64,000 nt of DNA. Source: Acidipropionibacterium virtanenii (lineage in GTDB: Bacteria > Actinomycetota > Actinomycetes > Propionibacteriales > Propionibacteriaceae). Below, in pieces: positions 9,013 to 17,388 of this stretch (the first letter of the stretch is position 1; each line of letters begins with the position of its first letter). The notes beneath the pieces are model-generated. The model worked only from the letters and a program-made list of their open reading frames with translations, ran no database searches and had not been told where the DNA came from. Where the stretch lies: positions 1,550,001 through 1,614,000 of the forward strand of contig NZ_CP025198.1 in assembly GCF_003325455.1 (NCBI RefSeq), read 5' to 3'. Position numbers and translations under genes: made by a program.

Positions 9013-9690
9013 TCAGCTCTCGACCGGCAGCTTCCCCGTGTCGTAGCGCTGCCAGGCCTGCGGCACCGAGGGCATCGCCAGCAGGATGAGCACGACGATG
9101 GAGCCCCCGGGGATGAGGCTCAGCAGGTAGAACCAGCCGGACTTGTCGGTGTCGTGGAACCTGCGGACCGCGATGGCGATCGAGGGGACCAGGATGGCCA
9201 GGCTCCAGATGCCCAGGATGATGTACATGAAGATGAGGCCGCCGCTGATGCCCGCGACCGCGGCATTCGGATCATAATTCGGGTCATACGGATCTGTGGG
9301 GATGGATGCGACGGCGGAGGCGGCCATGACTGCGGCGAAGATGCCGAAGACCAGGCCGATCAGGCCGTTGAAGAGCACCACCCACCAGTACTCCGATCTG
9401 GAGGCGCGGCCGTTGAACACGGCGTAGTTCTTGAAGAAGAGCTGGACGGCTCGGCCGAATCCCACCGAGGGCCTGGGGCGACCGCCGCCCGGACCGGGCA
9501 TCGCGCCGTAGGGGGCGGGAGCGTAGGGGCTCTGCCCGTACGGATTCTGCTGTCCGTAGGGGCTCTGCTGACTGTAAGGACCTGGCTGTCCCTGCTGACC
9601 GTAAGGACCGGGCTGGCCCTGCGCCTGCTGGTAGGGCTGCTGGTACGGATCGGGGTTCTGGGGAGCCGGTCCCCACTGTTGATTGGACAT
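9013..9690 (-). CDS. DUF805 membrane protein with PYGQ-rich N-terminus
   Basis: A 225-residue protein. The first 70 residues are a disordered Gln/Pro/Tyr/Gly stretch built from repeats such as GPYGQQ and SPYGQ. After this comes the DUF805 domain: FFKNYAVFNGRASRSEYWW before the first helix, then about four membrane segments, RRFHDTDKSGW and a short hydrophilic tail. Starting at MSNQQWGP (9690) removes an upstream stretch without family character. It is a paralogue of the gene at 9825-10313. Function of the family is not established. Confidence 0.85.
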   Translation of the reverse strand: MSNQQWGPAPQNPDPYQQPYQQAQGQPGPYGQQGQPGPYSQQSPYGQQNPYGQSPYAPAPYGAMPGPGGGRPRPSVGFGRAVQLFFKNYAVFNGRASRSEYWWVVLFNGLIGLVFGIFAAVMAASAVASIPTDPYDPNYDPNAAVAGISGGLIFMYIILGIWSLAILVPSIAIAVRRFHDTDKSGWFYLLSLIPGGSIVVLILLAMPSVPQAWQRYDTGKLPVES

Positions 9691-9775
9691 CCTCAGTCTT
9701 TCGTCGGAGTTACCTGTGGTACCGCTGCGATGATGGTAGCGGGGCGCGGCGTCAGAGGACCTTGATGAGACGGCG

Positions 9776-9806
9776 AGAGGGCCACGGCGATTGGCCGCGG
9801 CCCTCT
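9776..9806. terminator. Hairpin after the third DUF805 gene
   Basis: The arms AGAGGGCC and GGCCCTCT, with an inner CGG/CCG, lie 19 bases beyond the stop codon of the minus-strand gene at 9825-10313 and before the promoter region of the next one. This separates the two paralogues into independent transcription units. No clear U-run is seen. Confidence 0.6.
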
Positions 9807-9824
9807 GCAGAGCAGGTCTTCTGA

Positions 9825-10313
9825 TCAGCTCTCGGCAGGGAGCTTGCCGTTGTCGTACTGCTGCCAGGCGGCGGGATTCGAAGGGCTGGCGGTGAGGACG
9901 ATGAAGATGATCGTCCCCACGAACGGGATGAAGTTGATGAAGAACCATCCGCCGGAGCGTCCGGTGTCATGCAGTCGACGCCAGGCGATGGCAAGGCTGG
10001 GTACCAGAATCGCCAGGCTCCACAGCCCGCTCAGCGACATCAGGGCCGTGCTGCCCGAATCGCCCGCGGCCCTGCCGATGCCGTTGAGGACCACGTTGAC
10101 GAGCCAGGTGAACAGCATCACCCACCAGAACTCCGAGCGGGAGGCCCGGCCGTTGAACACGGCGTAGTTCTTGAAGAAGAGCTGGATCGCCTGGCTGAAA
10201 TTCACTGAGGGGCGCGGGCGTCCGCCCTGCGTCTGACCGAAGCTGTTCTGGCCGTAGGGATCTCCGGGAACCTGGCCGTAGGGATCTCCGGCCGGAGGCT
10301 GAGGAGTGCTCAT
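9825..10313 (-). CDS. DUF805 membrane protein
   Basis: A 162-residue protein with a short DPYGQ-containing N-terminus and a full DUF805 domain: FFKNYAVFNGRASRSEFWW, about four membrane segments, RRLHDTGRSGGWFF and the tail AWQQYDNGKLPAES. It shares the block before the first helix almost word for word with its neighbour, so the two arose by local duplication. The ATG at 10313 follows GGAAGGAC. Role unknown. Confidence 0.87.
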   Translation of the reverse strand: MSTPQPPAGDPYGQVPGDPYGQNSFGQTQGGRPRPSVNFSQAIQLFFKNYAVFNGRASRSEFWWVMLFTWLVNVVLNGIGRAAGDSGSTALMSLSGLWSLAILVPSLAIAWRRLHDTGRSGGWFFINFIPFVGTIIFIVLTASPSNPAAWQQYDNGKLPAES

Positions 10314-10520
10314 ATCTGTCCTTCCGATGTGGGACTGGGGACAGCACGAGACTATGGGGCCACCGGGTCCGGTCGCCAGCCCATGAGGCCGGCTCAGCCT
10401 CAAGCTGAGTCACTGAACCGTCCCGCCGACGTCACGGGCTGAGAATCACGACGTGTCGAGCCGTGCCATCGCCGCGATCATCCGACGCCTGATCAGACAA
10501 CGTCATTCCGGGGACCGGAC

Positions 10521-10542
10521 TTGACCTGGAGTTCGCTCCAGG
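10521..10542 (+). promoter_or_regulatory. MerR-type promoter palindrome upstream of the aldo/keto reductase gene
   Basis: TTGACC is followed directly by CCTGGAG-TTCG-CTCCAGG, a perfect palindrome placed where MerR-family regulators bind, between a good -35 and a weak, widely spaced -10. The site ends 16 bases before the reductase ATG. No MerR gene lies next to it in this window, so the regulator would be encoded elsewhere. Confidence 0.5.
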
Positions 10543-10558
10543 GAGCACGCTGGTCTTC

Positions 10559-11278
10559 ATGGAGCAGATGATGAGACTCGGCGACGACGGGCCGATCGTG
10601 CCGCCATTGGCGATCGGCACGATGTACTTCGGAACCCGAGTCGCCCTGGGCACCGCTGTGGATATCCTCGACGCCGCGTTGGATGTGGGGGCGACGTTCC
10701 TGGACGCCACCCTCGGACTGTCGGCGCCCGATGTTCGCGCGCAGACCGGGGAGAGCCTCCGACGGCTGCGCACGGATCATATCGACGTCCTCTACGCGCA
10801 CATCGATGACACTCGCGTCCCGCCCGAAGACACCGTGGGCGCCCTTCAGGACGGGATCCGGCGGGGCACGGTGCGTGCGATCGTCTGTTCCAACATCACG
10901 GCGTCCCGCCTGCGGGAGGCTCTGCGGGCGGCCGGGAGCGGACCCCGGTACGTCGCCGTTCAACAGCGATTCACCTACTTGAATCCGACGCCCGGCGCCG
11001 ACCTGTCGCCACACGTCCTCCTGGACGAGGTTCTCGCCCGGGAGGCCACCGAATCCGGCCTGCGTCTGGTCGGGTACTCACCGCTGCTCAACGGCTCCTA
11101 CACCCGTGCGGACCGCCCGCTGCCCGACGCCTATCGACATTCCGCGACCGCCAGGCAACTGGCGGCACTCACCCGGACGGCCAGGGCGACGGGGCTGGAC
11201 GTCATCGACGGCAAGATCGGTGATTACAAGGAGCGTCTGGCATCCGCGGGCCCGGTCAGGACCGAACAACCCGACTGA
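10559..11278 (+). CDS. Internally deleted aldo/keto reductase-like protein
   Basis: The 239-residue product follows actinobacterial aldo/keto reductases at its start (LAIGTMYFGTRV) and centre (SLRRLRTDHIDVLYAHIDD, AIVCSNITASRLREAL, GYSPLLNGSYTRADRPLP). After TFLDA it jumps straight to LGLSAPDVRAQ. About 50 residues normally found there, which carry the catalytic Tyr and Lys, are missing. The C-terminal NADPH-binding region is also replaced by an unrelated tail (VIDGKIGDYKERL). The frame is open throughout. Oxidoreductase activity is unlikely. It may be a decaying gene or a repurposed barrel. Confidence 0.7.
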   Translation: MEQMMRLGDDGPIVPPLAIGTMYFGTRVALGTAVDILDAALDVGATFLDATLGLSAPDVRAQTGESLRRLRTDHIDVLYAHIDDTRVPPEDTVGALQDGIRRGTVRAIVCSNITASRLREALRAAGSGPRYVAVQQRFTYLNPTPGADLSPHVLLDEVLAREATESGLRLVGYSPLLNGSYTRADRPLPDAYRHSATARQLAALTRTARATGLDVIDGKIGDYKERLASAGPVRTEQPD

Positions 11279-11325
11279 CGAACCCGTGTTGCGGTGCATC
11301 GGCCCCGGAAGCGTCATCAGGTCAG

Positions 11326-11399
11326 TGGGCACAGCCGGGCTCGAACCGGCGACCTCCAGCGTGTAAGGCAGGCGCTCTGACCAACTGAGCTATATGCCC
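11326..11399 (-). tRNA. tRNA-Val (anticodon UAC)
   Basis: The minus strand folds as a full cloverleaf of 74 bases: acceptor GGGCATA pairing with TGTGCCC (one G-U), D-arm GCTC/GAGC, anticodon loop CTTACAC, and T-arm GCCGG-TTCGAGC-CCGGC. The anticodon is UAC. No CCA is encoded. The anticodon stem CCTGC/GCTGG contains a central U-U mismatch, which is unusual for this tRNA. Confidence 0.93.
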
Positions 11400-11478
11400 C
11401 GCGACGCGCACACCCTACCGGTCCGGCGCAAGATCGGCTCGGTGCGGGGCTGTGGCCCACCCTGTAGAGTGGGCGCCC

Positions 11479-12585
11479 GTGGCACTGGCAGACCTTCAGC
11501 AGACCGTTGACGAACTCGATCATTCACTCTCCGAGATCGAGTCGGTTCTCGACCCCGAGGCCAAGCGTCGGGAGATCGAGGAACTCGAGAAGGAGGTCGC
11601 GGCCCCCGACCTCTGGGACGACCAGGAGCACGCCCAGCAGGTGACGTCGCGGCTGTCGGCCCTGCAGTCGCAGGTGGACAGACTCGAGCAGCTGCGCTCC
11701 CGGATCGAGGACGCCGGCGTCCTGCTGGAGTTCGCCGGCGAGGGCGGTGACGCCGAGTCGGCCGCCGAGGCCGAGGCGGAGGTCGCCTCGCTGCGCACCG
11801 AGATCGACGCCCTCGAGGTGCGCACCCTGCTGTCGGGCAAGTACGACGAGCGCGAAGCCCTGGTCACCATCCGTTCGGAGGCCGGCGGGGTGGATGCCGC
11901 CGACTTCGCCGAGATGCTCATGCGGATGTACCTGCGCTGGGCCGAGCGGCACCAGTACAGGATCGAGGTGCTCGACACCTCCTACGCCGAGGAGGCCGGC
12001 ATCAAGTCGGCCACCTTCATCGTCCACGCCCCCTTCGCCTACGGCACTCTCTCGGTCGAGCAGGGCACCCATCGGCTGGTACGGATCAGCCCCTTCGACA
12101 ATCAGGGACGCCGTCAGACCTCCTTCGCCGGGGTCGAGGTGCTGCCGGTGGTCGAGGAGACCGATCATGTCGACATCCCCGAGTCCGACCTGCGCGTCGA
12201 CGTCTTCCACGCCTCGGGCCCCGGAGGCCAGGGGGTCAACACCACGGACTCCGCCGTCCGCCTGACCCACCTGCCCACCGGCATCGTGGTGAGCTGCCAG
12301 AACGAGCGCTCCCAGATCCAGAACAAGGCCGCCGCGCTGCGCGTCCTGCAGGCCAAGCTCCTCGAGAAGGCCCGCGCCGATCAGGAGGCCGAGATGAACT
12401 CGCTGAAGTCCGAGGGCAACTCCTGGGGGGCGCAGATGCGTTCCTACGTGCTGCACCCCTACCAGATGGTCAAGGACCTGCGGACCAACCACGAGGTCGG
12501 AAACACCGACGCCGTCTTCGACGGCGACATCGACGCCTTCATCGACGCGGGAATCCGCTGGCGGCGCAGCCAGGAGACCGAGTGA
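11479..12585 (+). CDS. prfB: Peptide chain release factor 2
   Basis: A 368-residue release factor reading UGA and UAA. The stop-codon recognition motif SPF appears in [17 protein letters not shown]. The catalytic GGQ, residues 249-251, lies in [16 protein letters not shown]. The frame is continuous, with none of the programmed +1 shift used by prfB in many other bacteria. The GTG at 11479 lies eight bases after TAGAGT (11465-11470), which fits a leaderless message. An ATG nine codons upstream would overlap the promoter. ftsEX and smpB follow, a common actinobacterial order. Confidence 0.95.
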   Translation: MALADLQQTVDELDHSLSEIESVLDPEAKRREIEELEKEVAAPDLWDDQEHAQQVTSRLSALQSQVDRLEQLRSRIEDAGVLLEFAGEGGDAESAAEAEAEVASLRTEIDALEVRTLLSGKYDEREALVTIRSEAGGVDAADFAEMLMRMYLRWAERHQYRIEVLDTSYAEEAGIKSATFIVHAPFAYGTLSVEQGTHRLVRISPFDNQGRRQTSFAGVEVLPVVEETDHVDIPESDLRVDVFHASGPGGQGVNTTDSAVRLTHLPTGIVVSCQNERSQIQNKAAALRVLQAKLLEKARADQEAEMNSLKSEGNSWGAQMRSYVLHPYQMVKDLRTNHEVGNTDAVFDGDIDAFIDAGIRWRRSQETE

Positions 12586-12678
12586 GCGACGCCCGCTGAA
12601 CCGAGTCGGAGAGGCGGGGACAGGCACAGTGGGCGAGTCGCCGCTTGCCCCCACGGGCTGGTCCAATAGACTCGGGAA

Positions 12679-12711
12679 CGGCCGTGCTGAGAAATTCTCA
12701 GGAAGCGGCCG
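12679..12711 (+). promoter_or_regulatory. Nested hairpin in the ftsE leader
   Basis: A perfect palindrome CTGAGAA-A-TTCTCAG (12687-12701) sits inside an outer pair CGGCCG/CGGCCG (12679-12684 and 12706-12711). It lies just downstream of a likely -10 (TAGACT, 12667-12672) and 52 bases before ftsE, so it would be in the 5' leader. It could be an operator or an RNA structure. No U-run follows it. Confidence 0.4.
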
Positions 12712-12762
12712 CCTGATCGGCCTCCCGGCGATCGGGCAGCTCTCAGACACAAGGACGGTCCG

Positions 12763-13449
12763 TTGATCACCTTCGACAATGTCACCAAGGTCTACGAGGG
12801 TCAGGCAAGACCCGCCCTCAAGGGTGTCAACGTCGACATCGACAAGGGGGAGTTCGTCTTCCTGGTCGGCCAGTCCGGTTCGGGCAAGTCGACCTTCATC
12901 CGGCTCATCCTGCGCGAGTACCGACCCACCAGGGGCACCGTCTACGTCGCCGGCAAAGACCTCAACACCCTGCACACCTGGAAGGTGCCCGCTCTGCGGC
13001 GTCAGATCGGAACCGTCTTCCAGGATTTCCGGCTGCTTCCGGGCAAGACGGTGTATGAGAACGTGGCCTTCGCCCTGCAGGTGATCGGCCGGTCCACCCG
13101 CGAGATCCGGAAGGTCGTCCCCGAGACTCTCGACCTGGTGGGCCTGGCGGGCAAGGAGAAGCGCCTGCCCGACGAACTGTCCGGCGGCGAGCAGCAGCGC
13201 GTGGCGGTGGCCCGCGCATTCGTCAACCGCCCCAAGATCCTCATCGCCGACGAGCCGACCGGCAACCTCGACCCGGCCACCAGCGTCGGCATCATGAAGC
13301 TCCTCGACCGTATCAACCGCACCGGAACCACTGTCATCATGGCCACCCACGACTCGACGATCGTCGACCAGATGCGCCGCCGGGTGATCGAACTCGACAC
13401 CGGGCGAGTCGTCCGCGACCAGACCGAAGGGGTGTACGGGACCGCCTGA
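12763..13449 (+). CDS. ftsE: Cell division ATP-binding protein FtsE
   Basis: The 228-residue ABC ATPase works with FtsX to activate peptidoglycan hydrolases at the division site. Walker A is GQSGSGKST near residue 37, the signature is [14 protein letters not shown], and Walker B is [12 protein letters not shown] with the switch His in MATHD. Translation starts at TTG (12763), supported by AAGGACG upstream and the exact N-terminus [11 protein letters not shown]. ftsX follows after 51 bases. Confidence 0.96.
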   Translation: MITFDNVTKVYEGQARPALKGVNVDIDKGEFVFLVGQSGSGKSTFIRLILREYRPTRGTVYVAGKDLNTLHTWKVPALRRQIGTVFQDFRLLPGKTVYENVAFALQVIGRSTREIRKVVPETLDLVGLAGKEKRLPDELSGGEQQRVAVARAFVNRPKILIADEPTGNLDPATSVGIMKLLDRINRTGTTVIMATHDSTIVDQMRRRVIELDTGRVVRDQTEGVYGTA

Positions 13450-13500
13450 CCCCGGCGTCGCCCCGATCCATCCCGACTACCTCCAGAGGAACACACATTC

Positions 13501-14403
13501 ATGCGTCACACGTTGAGAGAGACCTGGACGGGCCTTCGCCGCAACCTCACCATGACGGTTGCCGTGATCGTCACCATGTGGGTCTCGTTGTCCCTGTTCG
13601 GGGCCGCCCTGCTGGCGACCCAGCAGGTCGATCTGGTCAAGGGCAAGTGGTACGACAAGATCGAGGTGTCGGTCTTCCTGTGCGTACCCAACGTCGACGG
13701 CGGGCAGTGCACGGGCAACCAGGCCGCGAGCCAGTCCCAGAAGGACGCCATCAAGAAGACGCTCGAGGCCAATCCTCAGGTCTCCACGGTCTACTACGAG
13801 TCCAAGCACCAGGCCTATGAGGAGTACCAGCGGGTCTACAAGGACTCCCCGGTCAAGGACGTCCTCACCGAGGACACCATCCAGGACTCCTTCCGGGTCA
13901 AACTGAAGAATCCCGAGCAGTACCAGGGAGTCGTCTCCCAGGCTCAGGGGCTGCCAGGGGTGCAGGCGGTGCTGGATCTCCATCCGGTGCTGGATCCACT
14001 CTTCATGTGGCTCAACGCCCTGAAGTGGGGGACCCTCGGCATGTCGGCCCTGCTGCTGGTCGCCGCGGCGCTGCAGATCGGCAACACGATCCGGATGGCG
14101 GCCTTCGCCAGACGCCGGGAACTGGGCATCATGAGACTGGTGGGCGCATCGAACGCGTACATCCTGACCCCCTTCCTGCTGGAGTCCCTGGTGGCCGGTC
14201 TCATCGGCGGGGTTCTGGCCTGCGGGACGGTGGCCCTGGGGGTCTACGCCATCATCATGGAGAAGGCCGCCAAGACGATCACCACGATCGTATGGGTCGG
14301 GTGGCATCAGACATTCCTCGCGATGGGTGCGGTACTGGTCGTCTCGGTGCTGCTCTCGGTGATACCGGCGCTCGTCGCCACCACGCGATATCTGAAGGTC
14401 TGA
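13501..14403 (+). CDS. ftsX: Cell division protein FtsX
   Basis: The 300-residue membrane partner of FtsE. It has one N-terminal helix (about residues 20-42), a large extracellular domain (about 45-165) that contacts hydrolases, and three C-terminal helices with the FtsX core RMAAFARRRELGIMRLVGASN between them. Two cysteines near residues 61 and 71 of the outer domain could form a disulphide. Length matches actinobacterial FtsX. It is cotranscribed with ftsE. Confidence 0.95.
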   Translation: MRHTLRETWTGLRRNLTMTVAVIVTMWVSLSLFGAALLATQQVDLVKGKWYDKIEVSVFLCVPNVDGGQCTGNQAASQSQKDAIKKTLEANPQVSTVYYESKHQAYEEYQRVYKDSPVKDVLTEDTIQDSFRVKLKNPEQYQGVVSQAQGLPGVQAVLDLHPVLDPLFMWLNALKWGTLGMSALLLVAAALQIGNTIRMAAFARRRELGIMRLVGASNAYILTPFLLESLVAGLIGGVLACGTVALGVYAIIMEKAAKTITTIVWVGWHQTFLAMGAVLVVSVLLSVIPALVATTRYLKV

Positions 14404-14480
14404 ATCCGGAGGCGCGACCGCGTCCGCGGCTCTGCGGGAGTCGCTAGAATGGCGGGTCTGTGCACGCAAGGAGGTCCGCT

Positions 14481-14963
14481 ATGCCCAGGGAGAAGGGTCA
14501 GAAGGTCGTCGCCCGCAACCGGAAGGCCTTCCACGACTACACGATCGGGGAGACCTGGGAGGCCGGAATGGTCCTCCAGGGCACCGAGGTGAAGTCGCTG
14601 AGGGCGGGCAAGGCATCCCTGGGGGACGCCTTCGCCCAGGTGGACGATCGGGGCGAGGTGTGGTTGTACAACCTTCATATCCCCGAGTACGCCTTCGGCA
14701 CATGGCGCAATCACGACGTCATGCGCAAGCGCAAGCTGCTCCTGTCGAAACGGGAGATCGCCAAGCTGGCCAGGGAGTCCACCGACTCCGGGAAGACGAT
14801 CGTTCCGCTCCAGCTGTACTTCAAGGACGGCTACGCGAAGGTTGAGATCGCCGTGGGTACCGGCAAGCGCGACTGGGACAAGCGCCAGTCCATCAAGGAG
14901 CGCGATGCGAAACGCGAGGCCCAGCGGGCCATCGGGACCCGCCTGAAGCGGGGGAGGCGCTGA
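14481..14963 (+). CDS. smpB: SsrA-binding protein
   Basis: The 160-residue partner of tmRNA in trans-translation. It shows [32 protein letters not shown] and the basic C-terminal tail [22 protein letters not shown] that mimics a codon-anticodon pair in the ribosome. The ATG at 14481 has an ideal AAGGAGG six bases upstream, which decides it over the GTG at 14460. A TAGAAT hexamer at 14445-14450 is a likely -10. Its RNA partner ssrA is in this window but 8 kb away. Confidence 0.97.
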   Translation: MPREKGQKVVARNRKAFHDYTIGETWEAGMVLQGTEVKSLRAGKASLGDAFAQVDDRGEVWLYNLHIPEYAFGTWRNHDVMRKRKLLLSKREIAKLARESTDSGKTIVPLQLYFKDGYAKVEIAVGTGKRDWDKRQSIKERDAKREAQRAIGTRLKRGRR

Positions 14964-14983
14964 GAGCGCCGCCTGCCTCAGAT

Positions 14984-15021
14984 CGACCGGACCATCCTGA
15001 ATATCCAGGGTGGTCCGGTCG
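14984..15021. terminator. Terminator after smpB
   Basis: CGACCGGACCA and TGGTCCGGTCG, extended by CCTG/CAGG around an AATAT loop, form a stem of about 16 pairs beginning 21 bases after the smpB stop codon. The following GTCGTTCGTCC is only mildly U-rich. It isolates smpB from the arginine operon. Confidence 0.8.
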
Positions 15022-15085
15022 TCGTTCGTCCCCTCGCCGGCCCGGTCACCGTCTGCTGTCAGGTTGTGAGCACTTCCCCCAGTGA

Positions 15086-15119
15086 TGTATAAATATTCGT
15101 ATGACTGCAAAGGCATTCA
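15086..15119 (+). promoter_or_regulatory. Two ARG boxes overlapping the argC promoter and start
   Basis: TGTATAAATATTCG (15086-15099) and TGCAAAGGCATTCA (15106-15119) resemble the ArgR consensus TGAATWWWWATTCA at 12 and about 8-9 of 14 positions. Their centres are 20 bases apart, two helical turns, as in known tandem ARG boxes. The first covers a TATAAA hexamer (15088-15093) seven bases before the argC ATG. Bound ArgR would therefore block a leaderless promoter. ArgR itself is not encoded in this window. Confidence 0.7.
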
Positions 15120-16174
15120 CTGTTGCGGTGGCCGGGGCATCCGGCTACGCGGGCTCGGAGGCCGCCCGGATCATCGCAGGACACCCGGGCCTGCGTCTCG
15201 GCGAACTCGCGGCGCACAGCAACGCCGGGCAACCGGTCGCGGCACTCATGCCGCAGCTGGCCGGAGCCCCCGGGCTGGCGACAAAGTTCACCGACCTGGA
15301 TCCCGACCATCTGGCTGGCCACGACGCCGTCGTCCTGGGCCTGCCCCACGGGGCCTCGGCCGAACTCGCCGGACGGCTGGCCGAGACCAACCCCGACATC
15401 GTCATCGTCGACGCCGGAGCCGATTTCCGGCTCGCCTCGGCCGCCGACTGGCGACGCTGGTACGGCTCCGAACACGCCGGCACCTGGGCATACGGGCTGC
15501 CCGAGCTGCCCCTGGCCGGTGGCGGTCGCCAGCGCGATCGGCTGGCCGGGCGGCGTCACATCGCCGGCCCCGGATGCAATGCCTCGGCCGTCGCTCTCGG
15601 ACTGGCGCCCGTGCTGGCGGGCGGGCTCGTCGATCCGGTGGCCCTGTCCGCAGCGCTGCCGGTCGGCACCTCCGGGGCCGGCCGGAAGGCGAAGGCCGAC
15701 ATGATCTTCTCGGAGATCAGCGGCGGGGCCCGGCCGTACTCCACCGGCGGCCGGCACCGCCACGTGCCCGAGATCCTGCAGTCCCTGCGCACCGCCGGAG
15801 CTCCGGAGACCACCAGCCTGTCCCTGACGGCGATCCTGGTCCCGATGAGCCGGGGAATCCTGGCGGTGTGCACCGGACGGACGCTCCCGGGCACCACCAC
15901 CGGCCGGCTGCTCGAGGCGTTCAACGACGCCTACAGCGACGAGCCGTTCATCACCGTGCTTCCGGCCGGGCAGATGGCCTCCACCCACCCGATCGTCGGA
16001 TCGAACATGGTGCAGATCTCGGCCGAGGCCGATCCCGACTCCGGGGTCTCCACCGTGCTGGTCGCCATCGACAACCTCGTCAAGGGCACCGCGGGGGCCG
16101 TGGTCCAGTGCCTCAACCTGGCACTCGGACTGCCCGAGACCCAGGGGCTGCCGCGAATCGGGCTGGCCCCCTGA
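15101..16174 (+). CDS. argC: N-acetyl-gamma-glutamyl-phosphate reductase
   Basis: The third step of arginine synthesis, NADPH-dependent reduction of N-acetylglutamyl phosphate. The 357-residue protein has the Rossmann start VAVAGASGYAGSEAARII, the catalytic Cys in GPGCNASAVAL, and the C-terminal STHPIVGSNMVQI. The residue after the Cys is Asn where many homologues have Tyr. The ATG lies seven bases after a TATAAA hexamer and lacks a ribosome site, so translation is probably leaderless. It opens the argCJBDFH operon. Confidence 0.95.
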   Translation: MTAKAFTVAVAGASGYAGSEAARIIAGHPGLRLGELAAHSNAGQPVAALMPQLAGAPGLATKFTDLDPDHLAGHDAVVLGLPHGASAELAGRLAETNPDIVIVDAGADFRLASAADWRRWYGSEHAGTWAYGLPELPLAGGGRQRDRLAGRRHIAGPGCNASAVALGLAPVLAGGLVDPVALSAALPVGTSGAGRKAKADMIFSEISGGARPYSTGGRHRHVPEILQSLRTAGAPETTSLSLTAILVPMSRGILAVCTGRTLPGTTTGRLLEAFNDAYSDEPFITVLPAGQMASTHPIVGSNMVQISAEADPDSGVSTVLVAIDNLVKGTAGAVVQCLNLALGLPETQGLPRIGLAP

Positions 16175-16221
16175 CAGCCATCCCGCTCCACGAACGACGA
16201 GAACCACCAGGGAGAACCCAG

Positions 16222-17388
16222 ATGTCCATCACTTACCCCAGAGGATTCCGGGCCGGGGGAGTCAGCGCGGGCCTGCGCCGCAACGGCAGTCCCGATCTCG
16301 GTCTGATCGTCAACGACGGACCTGTCCGGGCGACCGCCGGAGTGCTCACCAGCAACCGCGTCTTCGCCGCGCCCGTCGCATGGTGCCGCCCGGTACTGGA
16401 GGCCGGCACCGCCCACGCCGTCGTCGTCAACTCGGCCTGCGCCAATGCCTGCACCGGTCCCGAGGGACTGGCCGACAGCCGTGCCGAGGCCGAACTCGTC
16501 GGCGGGCTCATGGGCTGCGCCCCCGAGCAGGTGCTGGTGGCCTCCACCGGCGTGATCGGCCAGCGGCTCGACATGGTGAAGATCACCGAGGGCATCCACA
16601 CCGCCCACGCCGCCCTGGGAACCGGCGGGGTCGTCGATGAGGCGACTGCGCGGGCCATCATGACCACCGACACCGTTCCCAAGACCATCGAGACCCAGGT
16701 CGCCGGGGCGCGCTTCGGCGGTATCGCCAAGGGAGCCGGGATGCTCGCCCCTCAGCTGGCGACCATGCTCGTGTTCATCACCACCGATGCGGTGGCCACC
16801 CACGAGGAGCTTCAGGCGGCACTGGCGCCGGCCGCCGACGTCACCTTCTCCCGGGTCGACTCCGACGCCTGCATGTCGACCAACGACACCGTCATCGTGC
16901 TGGCCTCCGGGGCGTCCGGGGTGGCGCTGAGCCCCGAGGAGATGCGCGCCGGTCTCACCGAGGTGTGTTCCGGGCTGGCCCGCCAACTGGTCGCCGACGC
17001 CGAGGGCTCCCACCACGACGTCCTGGTCACCGTCACCGGGGCCACCACCGAGAAGGCCGCCGTGGCCGTCGCCCGGGAGGTCTCCCGCTCGAACCTCGTC
17101 AAGACGGCGATCGCCGGCAATGATCCCAACTGGGGCCGGATCCTCTCCTCGGTCGGCTGCGTGCCCGTCGAGGTGGCTCCCTTCGATCCCGATCAGGTCG
17201 ACGTCTCACTCAACGGCATCGTCATCTGCCGAGGCGGGCGCATCGGCGAGGACCGCGACCTGGTCGACATGACCCCCCGCGAGGTCCGCATCGATATCGA
17301 CCTGCATGCCGGAGATGCCACAGGCCACATCTGGACCAACGACCTCACCCACGAATACGTCGAAGAGAACAGCGCCTACACATCATGA
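16222..17388 (+). CDS. argJ: Glutamate N-acetyltransferase / amino-acid acetyltransferase
   Basis: A 388-residue ornithine acetyltransferase that recycles the acetyl group from acetylornithine to glutamate, making the pathway cyclic. The self-cleavage site lies in KGAGMLAPQLATMLVF, between Ala and the nucleophilic Thr. Other blocks are VNSACANACTG, GNDPNWGRILSSVG and the C-terminal NSAYTS. Whether it also uses acetyl-CoA cannot be told from sequence. ATG 16222 follows CAGGGAGAACCCAG; the stop codon overlaps the start of argB. Confidence 0.95.
   Translation: MSITYPRGFRAGGVSAGLRRNGSPDLGLIVNDGPVRATAGVLTSNRVFAAPVAWCRPVLEAGTAHAVVVNSACANACTGPEGLADSRAEAELVGGLMGCAPEQVLVASTGVIGQRLDMVKITEGIHTAHAALGTGGVVDEATARAIMTTDTVPKTIETQVAGARFGGIAKGAGMLAPQLATMLVFITTDAVATHEELQAALAPAADVTFSRVDSDACMSTNDTVIVLASGASGVALSPEEMRAGLTEVCSGLARQLVADAEGSHHDVLVTVTGATTEKAAVAVAREVSRSNLVKTAIAGNDPNWGRILSSVGCVPVEVAPFDPDQVDVSLNGIVICRGGRIGEDRDLVDMTPREVRIDIDLHAGDATGHIWTNDLTHEYVEENSAYTS

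Noticed and set aside
9480-9690. Possible DNA tandem-repeat array or prion-like insertion in the DUF805 gene
   Set aside because: The repeats encode an irregular PYGQ-rich cytoplasmic N-terminus of a kind common in actinobacterial membrane proteins. The units are too divergent for a recent DNA array.
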